This document shows, piece after piece, positions 26,974-38,610 of a DNA stretch of 64,000 nucleotides. The notes beneath the pieces were generated by a model, which worked only from the letters and a program-made list of their open reading frames with translations, had not been told where the DNA came from and did not search any database. Location: assembly GCF_014495685.1 (NCBI RefSeq), contig NZ_JACTVI010000001.1, positions 1-64,000 of the forward strand, read 5' to 3'. This DNA comes from Streptomyces sp. TRM68367 (GTDB lineage: Bacteria; Actinomycetota; Actinomycetes; Streptomycetales; Streptomycetaceae). A program made the position numbers and the translations under genes. Within the stretch, counting starts at the first letter, position 1, and each line of letters starts with the position of its first letter.

Positions 26974-28107
26974 ATGACTCACACCTCGCAGCGCACCCGA
27001 CCCCTCCGCGTCCTCGCCGCCATGTCGGGCGGCGTCGACTCCGCCGTCGCCGCCGCCCGAGCGGCCGAGGCGGGCCACGACGTGACCGGCGTCCACCTCG
27101 CGCTCTCCGCGAACCCTCAATCGTTCCGTACCGGCGCGCGGGGCTGTTGCACCATCGAGGACTCGCGCGACGCCCGCCGCGCCGCGGACGTCATCGGCAT
27201 CCCGTTCTACGTCTGGGACCTCGCCGACCGCTTCCGCGAGGACGTCGTCGAGGACTTCGTCGCCGAGTACGAGGCCGGCCGCACCCCGAACCCCTGCCTG
27301 CGCTGCAACGAGAAGATCAAGTTCGCCGCTCTGCTCGACAAGGCCCTCGCCCTGGGCTTCGACGCGGTGTGCACCGGCCACTACGCCAAGATCGCGACGC
27401 TGCCCGACGGCAGCCGCGAGCTGCACCGCGCCTCCGACATGGCCAAGGACCAGTCGTACGTCCTCGGGGTCCTGGACGAGCAGCAGCTCGCGCACGCGAT
27501 GTTCCCGCTCGGCGACACGCTCACCACGAAGGACGAGATCCGCGCGGAGGCCGAGCGCAGGGGCCTCGCCGTGGCCAAGAAGCCGGACTCCCACGACATC
27601 TGCTTCATCGCCGACGGCGACACCCAGGGCTTCCTGGCGAACCGGCTGGGCCGCGCGGAGGGCGACATCGTCGACGAGTCCGGGGCGAAGCTGGGCACCC
27701 ACGAGGGCGCGTACGGTTTCACCATCGGCCAGCGCAAGGGCCTGCGCATCGGCACCCCCGCCCCTGACGGCAAGCCGCGCTACGTCCTCGACATCTCACC
27801 CGTGAACAACACGGTGACGGTCGGCCCCGCCGCCGCCCTCGACGTCAACTCCCTGACCGCGATCAAGCCCCGCTGGTGCGGCACCGCCCCCGCCGGCCCC
27901 GGCACCTACACGGCCCAGCTCCGCGCCCACGGCGGCGAAACGGAGGTGACGGCCGAACTCGTCGACGGCGAACTCCGGGTCCACTTCACCGGCCCGGTCC
28001 GCGGTGTGGCCCCCGGCCAGGCGATCGTCCTGTACGACGGCACACGCGTGGTGGGCTCGGCGACGATCGCGTCCACGACACGGGAGGTCACGGTGTCCAC
28101 CCGGTGA
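26974..28107 (+). CDS. mnmA: tRNA-specific 2-thiouridylase
   Basis: A 377-residue enzyme that thiolates U34 of Lys, Glu and Gln tRNAs. The ATP-pyrophosphatase PP-loop SGGVDS lies at 18-23. The catalytic cysteines are Cys111 ([12 protein letters not shown]) and Cys210 ([10 protein letters not shown]), and the C-terminal beta-barrel domain is present. ATG 26974 has GGAAGA just upstream. The [16 protein letters not shown] segment is typical of actinobacterial MnmA. It completes a desulfurase-MnmA pair. Confidence 0.95.
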   Translation: MTHTSQRTRPLRVLAAMSGGVDSAVAAARAAEAGHDVTGVHLALSANPQSFRTGARGCCTIEDSRDARRAADVIGIPFYVWDLADRFREDVVEDFVAEYEAGRTPNPCLRCNEKIKFAALLDKALALGFDAVCTGHYAKIATLPDGSRELHRASDMAKDQSYVLGVLDEQQLAHAMFPLGDTLTTKDEIRAEAERRGLAVAKKPDSHDICFIADGDTQGFLANRLGRAEGDIVDESGAKLGTHEGAYGFTIGQRKGLRIGTPAPDGKPRYVLDISPVNNTVTVGPAAALDVNSLTAIKPRWCGTAPAGPGTYTAQLRAHGGETEVTAELVDGELRVHFTGPVRGVAPGQAIVLYDGTRVVGSATIASTTREVTVSTR

Positions 28108-28137
28108 TCACCGGGGCTGGCCCCCGCCCGGTCCGAT

Positions 28138-28238
28138 CTCGCGAGTCGCGTGCACGAGTATCTGCGAGGCGGGAGTGCTGCATGACGCGCTTGTGCCTTC
28201 TGTGGTGGCCCGCACCAGCGACCTGCTTGCTGCCTTCA
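28138..28238 (+). repeat. 101-bp repeat, copy 1
   Basis: This sequence matches 30487-30587 base for base in length and at roughly three quarters of positions. Both copies encode the same C-terminal tail before a stop, here LASRVHEYLRGGSAA, which suggests remnants of one gene family. It occupies most of the 241-bp gap between mnmA and the Uma2 gene. Confidence 0.6.
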
Positions 28239-28348
28239 ACCGACGAGGCGGTCGACACCGGGACGGGTGTTCCGCCGAGCCGCCTAGAACCCGTCCATCC
28301 CGGATACCGTGGGGGTGAACCCTTGCCACCGCCGAAGGAGCCCCACCG

Positions 28349-28960
28349 GTGACCGAGCAACACATCGCGCGGAACCTCCCTCACCTGCTGGACGTCGCAC
28401 GGGATGTTGAAAAGGAGTTTGAGGGCATGGACGTCAGCGTTGTCGACGGCGTTGTGATGATGTCGCCGGTCGCACCGGCCCACTACCGCACCCAGCAACA
28501 GATTGACCGGCAGCTTCGTGATCAGGCGGGTGACTCGGTTCTCGGCGAGATCGAGTTCGCCCATCCGGCGTGGGACCGTCGGCTGACGCCGGACATGATC
28601 GTGTGGCACGGCGACGAGGAGGAGGACGCCCCCTACGATGCGGAGGCGATCGAGCTGGTCGTGGAGATCGTGTCTCCGTCGTCCGTGGAAAACGACTACG
28701 TGATCAAACCGAGGGCGTACGCCACCGCCGGGATTCCCGTTGGGTTGGTCCTGGACCCTTACACCAGGTCGTGGACGCTTTTGACGGACCCCGCTCCCGG
28801 CGGCTACCGGGAGCGGTCGACGGGCCCGTACGGGAAGACGCTGCGTATCGACTGTGGTTCCCGAACCCTGGCCGTGGACACCGAAGGGCTGCCGGAGGCA
28901 AAGGAATGGCAGCTGCGGGACGCGTGGCCGGTCCACCGCACCGATCCGGGAATCGTCTGA
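28349..28960 (+). CDS. Uma2 family (DUF820) endonuclease-like protein
   Basis: A 203-residue PD-(D/E)xK-fold protein. Candidate catalytic residues are Asp82 (TPDMIVW), Glu106 (ELVVEIVSPSS) and Lys120 (YVIKPRAYA), all in family-typical surroundings. Uma2 genes are numerous in cyanobacteria and Streptomyces and travel with mobile regions; the biological role is unsettled. GTG 28349 follows GAAGGAG. Third-position GC is lower than in neighbouring core genes, consistent with recent acquisition. Confidence 0.88.
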   Translation: MTEQHIARNLPHLLDVARDVEKEFEGMDVSVVDGVVMMSPVAPAHYRTQQQIDRQLRDQAGDSVLGEIEFAHPAWDRRLTPDMIVWHGDEEEDAPYDAEAIELVVEIVSPSSVENDYVIKPRAYATAGIPVGLVLDPYTRSWTLLTDPAPGGYRERSTGPYGKTLRIDCGSRTLAVDTEGLPEAKEWQLRDAWPVHRTDPGIV

Positions 28961-28974
28961 GCCGTAGGGCGCCG

Positions 28975-28998
28975 CCAGTCCCATGAGAGTCGGACTGG
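28975..28998. terminator. 7-bp stem hairpin between convergent genes
   Basis: CCAGTCC at 28975-28981 pairs with GGACTGG at 28992-28998 around a 10-nt loop. It lies between the Uma2 gene and the convergent hypothetical gene. A weak bidirectional terminator is the simplest reading. Confidence 0.4.
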
Positions 28999-29006
28999 AC
29001 GGACAG

Positions 29007-29585
29007 TCAGCCCGACCCGGCCGACACCCTGATCCGCCCGACGAAGGCGTCGATGTCGTCCATGGCGCCGAGGACCCGACGCGGGTCCGGGGCCGTGGCG
29101 ATGACCAGCACGTCGCAGCCGGCCTCTTCGCTGCGCCAGGCGTACCGCACGCCCGCGACAATGGTGCGATCCTCCCCCGTCTGCGTGTAACGCAAGGAGC
29201 GCAAGCCGGTGCCGAGCGCCTCGGTGGTGAAGTCCTCCACTATCGGCTTCTCAACAAGGTCCGGGTCGTCCGTGGTGACCAGTTCCCGCAGGGTCTCCTC
29301 GCGGTCACCGTTCGCCTCGACAGCGGCCACGTACACGGGCAGCGGCATGAAGCGCGGGTCCGGCAGGAGAGGTAGACGTCGAAGCCGGGGGTGACTCCGC
29401 GGGAACTGCTCGGCGCAGGCTTGCAAGGTGGCGGCCAAGCCTTTGAGTTCCTTGCGGCTCGGCTCGAAGTCGCTGTCGCCCCACCATGCTTCGGACACGT
29501 AGCGACTCCACTGCTTCGGCCCCTTCCACGGGGTCCCTTCCCAGGAGTCCGGGACCTTCATCCACAGGTCGGTGTCGTAGTCCAA
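29007..29585 (-). CDS. hypothetical protein, acidic, possible secretion-associated accessory gene
   Basis: A 192-residue protein starting MDYDTDLWMKVPDSWEGTPW. It is rich in Trp and acidic residues and has no membrane segment. The second half (RTIVAGVRYAWRSEEAGCDV) resembles the fragment encoded just upstream, with a shared pattern of an aromatic beta-strand, then a D-P segment, then a final helix. I do not recognise a named family. Its position in a region with type VII-type toxin remnants suggests an accessory role, but that is inference. Confidence 0.55.
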   Translation of the reverse strand: MDYDTDLWMKVPDSWEGTPWKGPKQWSRYVSEAWWGDSDFEPSRKELKGLAATLQACAEQFPRSHPRLRRLPLLPDPRFMPLPVYVAAVEANGDREETLRELVTTDDPDLVEKPIVEDFTTEALGTGLRSLRYTQTGEDRTIVAGVRYAWRSEEAGCDVLVIATAPDPRRVLGAMDDIDAFVGRIRVSAGSG

Positions 29586-29597
29586 CGTACGGCCAGC

Positions 29598-29867
29598 TCA
29601 TGAGCGCCTCCAACGGAACGTACTCATCATCGCGTCGAACAGTTCCACAAAGAGGTCGGCAATTTCGTCCTTGGGGTCGCCCGCTCCGAGAGTGGAGAAG
29701 ACGACGCCGAACCAGCGGCCGTGATCGCCCGGGACGGGGACGACGTACTCGACGCGGCGCGATCCCAGCTCCCCGCCGCCCAGGGCGTCGGCAGCGACTG
29801 TCCGCTCCGTGCGGACTCCGCGCATCGCGTCGACCTTGACAACACTGGTCTCACCGCCCCTCCCCAA
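29598..29867 (-). pseudogene. hypothetical protein, 5'-truncated by an IS remnant
   Basis: About 80-89 residues, ending ELFDAMMSTFRWRRS, are open from a TTG that coincides with the edge of the IS4-family remnant. The protein looks like the C-terminal part of the family encoded by the next gene (VEYVVPVPGDHGRWFGVVFS is a strand pair near the end of such proteins). No convincing start or ribosome site exists, so the N-terminus was probably removed by the insertion. Only 12 bp separate it from the downstream gene. Confidence 0.5.
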
Positions 29868-30375
29868 TGCCGTTTAGTTTGGCTTCGGTTGACCTCGGGT
29901 GCTGGAGGGCAGGAGCTTGACGGTGGGCGGGCCGGGGTGGCGAACGCCTCGATCGGAGCGGCGTCGTTCGCGGTGGCTGGAGGGGCGGGGGCGTTTGATG
30001 GAGCGAGGGTAAGTACGGTGTCGTCGGCGGGGGTTGAGGTTGCGGCGATGGGCGCCGCGTTCGAGCGTGTGTGCCAGGAGGGCTTCGTGATCCTCAGAGG
30101 GGAAAGGCCGCTCGGTCGGTGACCGAGCGGCGCACGATTCGGACGGTGCCGAGGAACTTGATCCGGTCGGGATCGATCCCGGCGTTGGTCGCGGCCCGGC
30201 ACATCAGTGCGCACAGCGCCCAGTGGGTGAGCAGGTAGGCCCATATCTCCTGGTAGACAGGTCCGGGCGGCTCGAGCGCAGGATCTTCCCGGGACCGCGC
30301 AGGTGGGTCTTGAGCTGGTCGATCCCGGTCTCCGCCTCCCATCTCTCCCAGTAGCAGGAAGCCAACTCCTCGGCG
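29868..30375 (-). mobile_element. IS4-family element remnant with frameshifted transposase fragment
   Basis: On the minus strand the frame pieces join to an IS4-type transposase C-terminus: SCYWERWEAETGIDQLKTHL (the conserved Y-x-E-R-W-E...Q-x-K-T segment with the DDE glutamate), then QEIWAYLLTHWALCALMCRA, IDPDRIKFLGTVRIVRR, and finally HTLERGAHRRNLNPRRRHRT. At least two frameshifts break it, one near 30270 and one in a C-run near 30100. The N-terminal two thirds are missing. The 3' end is followed by TAAACGGCATTG, typical of this group. Confidence 0.8.
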
Positions 30376-30486
30376 CCCCGAGGCGCTGGCCATCGAATGG
30401 GCGGCGGGAAACCTCGTCATCCCCGAGGGGGCTGTCGGTGACGCGGTCGAGGGCTGGGGCCTTGCCTCTTCGACGGGCCGCCCGAC
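30376..30486 (+). other. gene remnant upstream of repeat copy 2
   Basis: Between the IS remnant and repeat copy 2 a plus-strand frame reads ALAIEWAAGNLVIPEGAVGD and, after a probable frameshift, LFDGPPDLASRVHEYLRGG into the repeat. It looks like the 3' part of a broken gene whose tail is the 101-bp repeat. The product is not recognised. Confidence 0.35.
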
Positions 30487-30587
30487 CTTGCGAGTCGCGT
30501 ACACGAATACCTGCGGGGCGGGAACGCTGCGTGACCGCCTCGTTCCTCTCGTGGCAGTCGGTACCAGCGTGTGGCTTGCTGCCTTCA
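30487..30587 (+). repeat. 101-bp repeat, copy 2
   Basis: The counterpart of 28138-28238, encoding the tail LASRVHEYLRGGNAA. Copy 1 precedes an Uma2 gene, copy 2 a RelE/ParE-like toxin pseudogene. The repeats could mark a module boundary or flank a segment duplicated or inserted together. Confidence 0.6.
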
Positions 30588-30673
30588 GCGGGCCGGGAAA
30601 GCCGACGGCCGCACAGTCCTGGCCGGCGCATCGGATACGGCATGATCGGGGGCTGCACAGAAGGGAAAACGCC

Positions 30674-30941
30674 GTGAGCTACACGATTCGCTACGGTGAG
30701 GAGCTGCGGTCAAACGCGACGTACTGACCCCCGAGCGCCGTAAGGCGTTCGAGCGGGCGGTCTCCGTGCTGGCCGAGCATCCTGATCACGAGAAGTCGAT
30801 CCCGATGAGAGGCAATACCCGGCATATCCGGCTTACGCAGGACATCCTCCGTGAGTACGTCGTGTTCCAGTAGTTTGTGATGATCAGTACCTGAACGTCT
30901 TCGACCGCCAGGACGCCATTCTGGATGAAGGGGACGTGTAG
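30674..30941 (+). pseudogene. RelE/ParE-like toxin, disrupted by frameshifts and a stop
   Basis: The GTG opens with SYTIRYGEELR; the frame then shifts within about 30705-30725 to LTPERRKAFERAVSVLAEHP, continues as GNTRHIRLTQDILREYVVFQ, meets TAG, and after a second shift resumes DDQYLNVFDRQDAILDEGDV before the true stop at 30939-30941. Size (about 88 residues) and sequence pattern fit RelE/ParE-superfamily toxins that cut mRNA on the ribosome or block gyrase. No antitoxin gene is intact next to it. The lesions make it non-functional if the sequence is correct. Confidence 0.6.
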
Positions 30942-31183
30942 CACGGGACCGGACAGCCGACCCCTCCCCGTGTGTCCTCAGTGCTCATGGCGGGCCGATC
31001 CGATTACCGCCCCCGGACGTAGGCCTTGAGAATCTCATCGACCTTCCGTGGTCCGATTCACAGCCATGACTCCGTACGGTGGTGGCTGGAAGCACACACG
31101 TCTCAAGAGTGACTTCATATCATCGTGACGTCGGTGAAGTTCACGGGCTGTAGACGCTGCTGTTCATCGGGGGATAAATGCGA

Positions 31184-32137
31184 TGAGCGTGTCGAAGTAT
31201 CCGATTTGGGCTTCGATCCCGCACCAGGAGACCTGGAGACAGTGAAGCTGCTGGTCTCCGCGGTGGGTGCGGTCATTGAAGGCAGCGGCCAAGCACAGAC
31301 CGAACTGGGCAAAGTGGGCACGTCAGAGGGCGTGTGGGCCGGTAAGTCCGCGAACACCTTCGCGGACTCCGTGTCTGTCATTCCGCCTTATCTGAAGAAG
31401 GCGCTGGGTTCGCTGGATTCGGCGCATCGCGCCCTGTCGTCCTGGGAGACCTCCCTGGGCGGTTTCCAGGCGCGGGCCCGCAAGTTGGAGGAGGAAGCCG
31501 CAGAGGCCGCCCGCAAGGCCAGCACGGCCAAGCAGAACCTTGACGGGTTGACCAAAGACACCTCCGGGATGTCCGACACGGAGAAGGACGACCACGAGAA
31601 AGACAAGAAGGACCGCCAGCGCGCGTACGACTCTGCCAACAACGAGCTTGAGGCCGTTCGAGGCCGTGCCCGCACCCTGCACGTCGAGTTCACCGCCGCC
31701 GCAGGCGACACGTCGCGTCGGATCAAGGACGCGGCCGATGACGCTCCTCCTGAGCCTGGCTGGTTCGACGAACTGGTGGACGGCATCGGGGAGTTCTTCT
31801 CGGACGCCTGGGACACGATCACGGATCCGAACTTTTGGAAGCTTGTTGGTGATTTCTCGCCGATGCGGCCATGGTTGTCGGCGTCCTGGCGCTGCTCGGC
31901 GTTCCCGGTCTGGGCTGGCTGGGACTCATCGTCGCCGGTGGGGCGCTCGGGGCCCACCTCCTCGCCTGGGCCGGTGGCGCGGACGGAGTGAGCTGGCAGA
32001 CCCTGGCCTGGGATGCGGCGGGCCTGTTCTGCGGTGTGCGGGCCTTCAAGGGGTTGAAGCTGGGGAAGGCCGGTGCGAACCTCATGAAGTCCGGCAAGGG
32101 ACTCAAGGCCGTGGAAGAACCTCAAGGGCATCGGTGA
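31184..32137 (+). pseudogene. type VII secretion-type polymorphic toxin N-terminus, three frameshifts
   Basis: ATG 31184 (ribosome site GGGGAT) begins MSVSKYP. A missing base near 31204 shifts the frame to LGFDPAPGDLETVKLLVSAV, the opening of Streptomyces proteins with a WXG/LXG-like helical secretion domain. A long coiled-coil follows (LEEEAAEAARKASTAKQNLD), then ELVDGIGEFFSDAWDTITDP. A second shift near 31855 leads into a hydrophobic segment (VVGVLALLGVPGLGWLGLIV), and a third near 32115 to NLKGIGEGMRNSLQGF. In intact relatives a C-terminal toxin domain follows; here the sequence runs into a metallopeptidase gene instead. Confidence 0.65.
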
Positions 32138-32200
32138 GGGCATGCGCAACTCCCTCCAGGGCTTCCGGCCCTCGGCATCGAGATCACGGAGGACGGCGCC

Positions 32201-32815
32201 GTGCACTTCGCCGTCCCCGCCGACGCCGAGCCGACCGCCGTGGCCGAGGCTGTGCGCACACGACTGCCCCGGCTTGCGGCCGAGGTCCGCAGACGGGTTC
32301 CCCGCGCCGGTCGGCCCGTCAAGGAGCTGGTCGACGGGGCGAGCTTCGCCTATCTGGGGCGACGGTACCGGCTGCGGGCTCTCCCGGCCCATGCATCGGG
32401 CAGGGTACGACTCCGCCACGGCTGGCTGGAACTGCCACGGGCGGCCACCCGGCAGGACAGGGCCCGGCTCATCTGCGACTGGTATGCCGCGAAGGGCACC
32501 CGATGGCTGGCGGCCCGAGCGGTGCCGCTGGCTGCGCGAGCCGGGGTGACTCCTCGCCGGGTTGAGGCACGTGAACTGGGGGAACACTGGGGTGCCTGTG
32601 ACGCCGAGGGACGCATCACGCTGCACTGGGCGCTTCTGCAGTTGCCGCCTGCCCTCATCGACTTCGTTCTCGTCCACGAACTCGCCCATCTGCGGACCTC
32701 CGGTCACGGTGCACGGTTCCGGCAGGCAATGCGGGCGGTCCTGACGGACTTCGACGACTTGGAGCGGCGTTTCGCGGAAGCCGAGCGGGAGCTTTGGCGG
32801 GGTGCGGTGGGCTGA
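32201..32815 (+). CDS. YgjP/SprT-like M48-type metallopeptidase (DUF45), N-terminus probably lost
   Basis: About 204 residues from GTG 32201. The zinc site is H159-E160-x-x-H163 in VLVHELAHL, with a third ligand probably His169. The preceding E-L-G-E-H-W-G-A-C-D segment is characteristic of YgjP-like proteases. The homologous frame continues upstream to about 32165 as LGIEITEDGAVHF and stops being coherent where the toxin remnant begins. The true start and first ~20 residues therefore seem to have been replaced. Whether GTG 32201 is used is unknown. Confidence 0.75.
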   Translation: MHFAVPADAEPTAVAEAVRTRLPRLAAEVRRRVPRAGRPVKELVDGASFAYLGRRYRLRALPAHASGRVRLRHGWLELPRAATRQDRARLICDWYAAKGTRWLAARAVPLAARAGVTPRRVEARELGEHWGACDAEGRITLHWALLQLPPALIDFVLVHELAHLRTSGHGARFRQAMRAVLTDFDDLERRFAEAERELWRGAVG

Positions 32816-32876
32816 GAGCCCCGCCGCACCTGCCCAGTCCCGCGCGGCGGTTGTTCAGTCGGCCCCTGGTCGGTGG

Positions 32877-33656
32877 TCACCCCGCGAAGAACTCCGCCAG
32901 TACCGGACCAAGGACGTTCGGGTCCACCATGTGGGACTGGTCCTTCAGGGTCCGGTACGTGCCGTGGGGTGCGGACTCGGCGATGGACTGGGCGGCCTCG
33001 CGCATCCACGATGGGCTCAGGGTGCCCGCGACGGCGAGGACGGGCGCGGTGAGCGAGGCCAGCAGGGTGCGGGGGACCAGGCTGTCGCCCATGACGGCGT
33101 CGTCGTACGCGAGGGTCGGGGCGATCGCCTCCATGCCGGGCCACATGGGGGACTGGCGGGCGCCCCGGATCATCTCCTCGGCCATGCCGGCGAGCCGGAG
33201 GAACAGCTCGACCGCGTCCCCGCGCCGGCCCTGCGCCAGCGCCTCGGTCAGGCGCTCGGTGTACTCGGCGCGCTCCCTGGCTCCGCCCTCGGACACCGCG
33301 AACGGCACCTCGTAGACGGCGACCCGGCGGACCGGCAGCCCGCTGGCCGCCGCCCGCAGGGCCAGCGCGCCGCCCGACGAGATGCCGTACAGCGAGGCCT
33401 CGCCGCCCGCCGCCTCGATCAGTGCCGCGAGGTCCTCGATCTCCCGCTCCACCGCGTACGGCGGCGTGTCGCCGCTCTCGCCGCGGCCGCGGCGGTCGTA
33501 CGCGATGACCTGGAACCGCGACGAGAGGGGGACCGTCAGCGGCGCCACGGTTGCGCCCGTCGACATCGCGCCGCTGACGAGGATGACCGCGGGGCCCTGC
33601 CCGGCGCTCCGGTACGCCAGCGGCGTGCCGTCGCGCGAAAGGATCTGCTTGTCCAT
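32877..33656 (-). CDS. alpha/beta-fold hydrolase
   Basis: A 259-residue hydrolase of the RsbQ/haloperoxidase-like group. The nucleophile is Ser93 in GISSGGAL (G-x-S-x-G). AYDRRGRGESGD at 52-63 is the oxyanion-region motif, and the catalytic His is in KDQSHMVDP near 244. No export signal. The substrate is unknown. ATG 33656 (MDKQILSRDG) is chosen over ATG 33674; neither has a clear ribosome site. It is convergent with the metallopeptidase gene. Confidence 0.85.
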   Translation of the reverse strand: MDKQILSRDGTPLAYRSAGQGPAVILVSGAMSTGATVAPLTVPLSSRFQVIAYDRRGRGESGDTPPYAVEREIEDLAALIEAAGGEASLYGISSGGALALRAAASGLPVRRVAVYEVPFAVSEGGARERAEYTERLTEALAQGRRGDAVELFLRLAGMAEEMIRGARQSPMWPGMEAIAPTLAYDDAVMGDSLVPRTLLASLTAPVLAVAGTLSPSWMREAAQSIAESAPHGTYRTLKDQSHMVDPNVLGPVLAEFFAG

Positions 33657-33709
33657 GCCAGTGCAGACTGCCATCGGCCGGCGAACTAATCGGTCATGAC
33701 ACTTCGACG

Positions 33710-34033
33710 TCAGGACACTTCGACTTCGTAGAAGCAGAGGTGGTCCTTGATCTCGGCCACGTCCGGTTTCGGGTCCGGGTACGCCCAGACCAGGTCCGCC
33801 GCGTCCGGCAGCGACCAGTACGAGGCCGTTCCCTTGAAGGGGCAGTACGTGTGGGTGTCGGAGGGGGTGAGAAGGTCCAGCCGTACGTCCTCGGCCGGGA
33901 TGTAGTAGCGCACGGGACAGCCGGTCTCGCACAGCTCCAGCGGGCGTGTGCTGTCCGCGAGCACCTGCTCTCCGTGCATCACGCGCACGTGTGCGTCGGT
34001 CTTTTCGATCCTGATCGTGTGTCCTTCGGCCAT
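33710..34033 (-). CDS. DUF427 family protein
   Basis: A 107-residue single-domain protein with the DUF427 pattern: HVRVMHGEQVLADSTRPLEL, then YYIPAEDVRLDLL, then HTYCPFKGTASYW and the final W-A-Y-P-x-P. It is a small beta-barrel family of unknown biochemical function, common in actinobacteria. It lies 53 bp upstream of the hydrolase gene on the same strand and may share a promoter in the 50-bp divergent gap with the LOG-like gene. Confidence 0.88.
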   Translation of the reverse strand: MAEGHTIRIEKTDAHVRVMHGEQVLADSTRPLELCETGCPVRYYIPAEDVRLDLLTPSDTHTYCPFKGTASYWSLPDAADLVWAYPDPKPDVAEIKDHLCFYEVEVS

Positions 34034-34083
34034 ATCCGAACAGCGCCCGCGGGGCCCGGGTTCTTCCCGCGTACGGTGGCCCC

Positions 34084-34623
34084 ATGCGAATCTGCGTCTT
34101 CCTCTCCGCCGCCGACCTCGACGACCGTTACACGCGCCCCGCGCGCGACTTCGCGAAGCTGATCGGAAAGGGCGGCCACACCCTGGTGTGGGGCGGTTCG
34201 GACGTGGGGCTGATGAAGGTGGTCGCGGACGGCGTGCAGGAGGCCGGCGGCCGGATCTGCGGCGTGTCGGTCGGTTTCCTCGCGGCCAAGGCCCGCCCGG
34301 GCGCCGACGAGATGGTGATCGCGCAGGACCTCGCCGAGCGCAAGAAGCTGCTCCTGGAGAAGGCCGACGCCGTGGTCATCATGGTCGGCGGCACCGGCAC
34401 CCTGGACGAGGCCACCGAGATCCTGGAGCTGAAGAAGCACGGGCACACCGACAAGCCGGTGGTGCTGCTCAACACGGCGGGCTTCTACGACGGCCTGAAG
34501 GAGCAGTTCCGGCGCATGGAGGACGAGGGTTTCCTGCCCAGGCCGCTGACCGACCTGGTGTTCTTCGCGGAGGAGCCGGTGGGGGCCATGGCCTTCCTGG
34601 AGGAGTCGCTCGGTACCCCGTGA
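34084..34623 (+). CDS. LOG family protein (TIGR00730-like, lysine decarboxylase-like fold)
   Basis: A 179-residue protein. The substrate motif of LOG phosphoribohydrolases, normally P-G-G-x-G-T-x-x-E, appears as VGGTGTLDE at 101-109, keeping the glycines and the catalytic Glu but changing the first Pro to Val. The preceding R-x-x-L region (ERKKLLLEKADA) is also kept. LOG enzymes release cytokinin-type bases from nucleoside monophosphates; the bacterial role is often unknown. It is 15 bp ahead of an SDR gene. Confidence 0.82.
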   Translation: MRICVFLSAADLDDRYTRPARDFAKLIGKGGHTLVWGGSDVGLMKVVADGVQEAGGRICGVSVGFLAAKARPGADEMVIAQDLAERKKLLLEKADAVVIMVGGTGTLDEATEILELKKHGHTDKPVVLLNTAGFYDGLKEQFRRMEDEGFLPRPLTDLVFFAEEPVGAMAFLEESLGTP

Positions 34624-34638
34624 CAGGGTGATGCGAGC

Positions 34639-35337
34639 ATGGCGGGCATGGCTACACATGTGATCACCGGCGCCGGCTCCGGCATCGGCGCGGCCGTCGC
34701 CCGCCGGCTGCACGCGCGCGGGGACGACCTGGTGCTGCACGCGCGCGACGCGGGCCGGGCGAAGGAACTGGCGGCCGGGTTCCCTGGGGCGCGGACCCTG
34801 GTCGGCGACCTCGCGAACCCGGACAGGATCAGCTGGGCGTTCTCGCACCAGTCGCTGCCCGACCGCGTCGACTCCCTGCTGCACGTCGCGGGCGTGGTCG
34901 ACCTCGGGCCGGTCGGCGAGCTGACCCCGAAGACCTGGCGCCACCAGATCGACGTCAACCTGATCGCACCCGCCGAGCTGACCCGCCACTTCCTGTCGCA
35001 GCTGCGCGCCGCCCGGGGCCACGTCGTGTTCGTGAACTCGGGCGCCGGACTGACCGCGCACGCCGACTGGTCCGCGTACGCCGCCTCCAAGCACGGCCTG
35101 AAGGCGCTGGCCGACTCCCTGCGCGCCGAGGAGCACGCGAACGGCGTCCGCGTCACCTCGGTCTACCCGGGCCGCACCGCCAGCCCCATGCAGGCCAAGG
35201 TCCACCGGCAGGAGGGCAAGGAGTACGACCCCGCGAAGTGGATCGACCCCGAGTCCGTGGCGACGACCATCCTCACGGCCCTGGACCTGCCGAGGGACGC
35301 GGAGATCAACGATGTGACGGTGCGTCCCGGGCGCTGA
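34639..35337 (+). CDS. short-chain dehydrogenase/reductase
   Basis: A 232-residue classical SDR. The cofactor motif GAGSGIGAA starts at residue 11, there is an N-x-A-G-like LHVAGVVDLG, and the catalytic serine and Y-x-x-x-K are in SGAGLTAHADWSAYAASKHG. The C-terminal RVTSVYPGRTAS is standard. The substrate is unknown. ATG 34639 has AGGGTG eight bases upstream; the in-frame ATG 34648 is also possible. It is likely co-transcribed with the LOG-like gene. Confidence 0.88.
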   Translation: MAGMATHVITGAGSGIGAAVARRLHARGDDLVLHARDAGRAKELAAGFPGARTLVGDLANPDRISWAFSHQSLPDRVDSLLHVAGVVDLGPVGELTPKTWRHQIDVNLIAPAELTRHFLSQLRAARGHVVFVNSGAGLTAHADWSAYAASKHGLKALADSLRAEEHANGVRVTSVYPGRTASPMQAKVHRQEGKEYDPAKWIDPESVATTILTALDLPRDAEINDVTVRPGR

Positions 35338-35387
35338 CCCGCGCCCGGGGAGACGACCTCGGGCGAGCCGTTCCGTAGGCTGCTCCG

Positions 35388-38602
<3,215 letters not shown>

Positions 38603-38610
38603 CGGTTGAA

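Noticed and set aside
28349..28960. Uma2 protein as part of an intact toxin-antitoxin or restriction system
   Set aside because: No intact partner gene is adjacent; only a short repeated tail precedes it.
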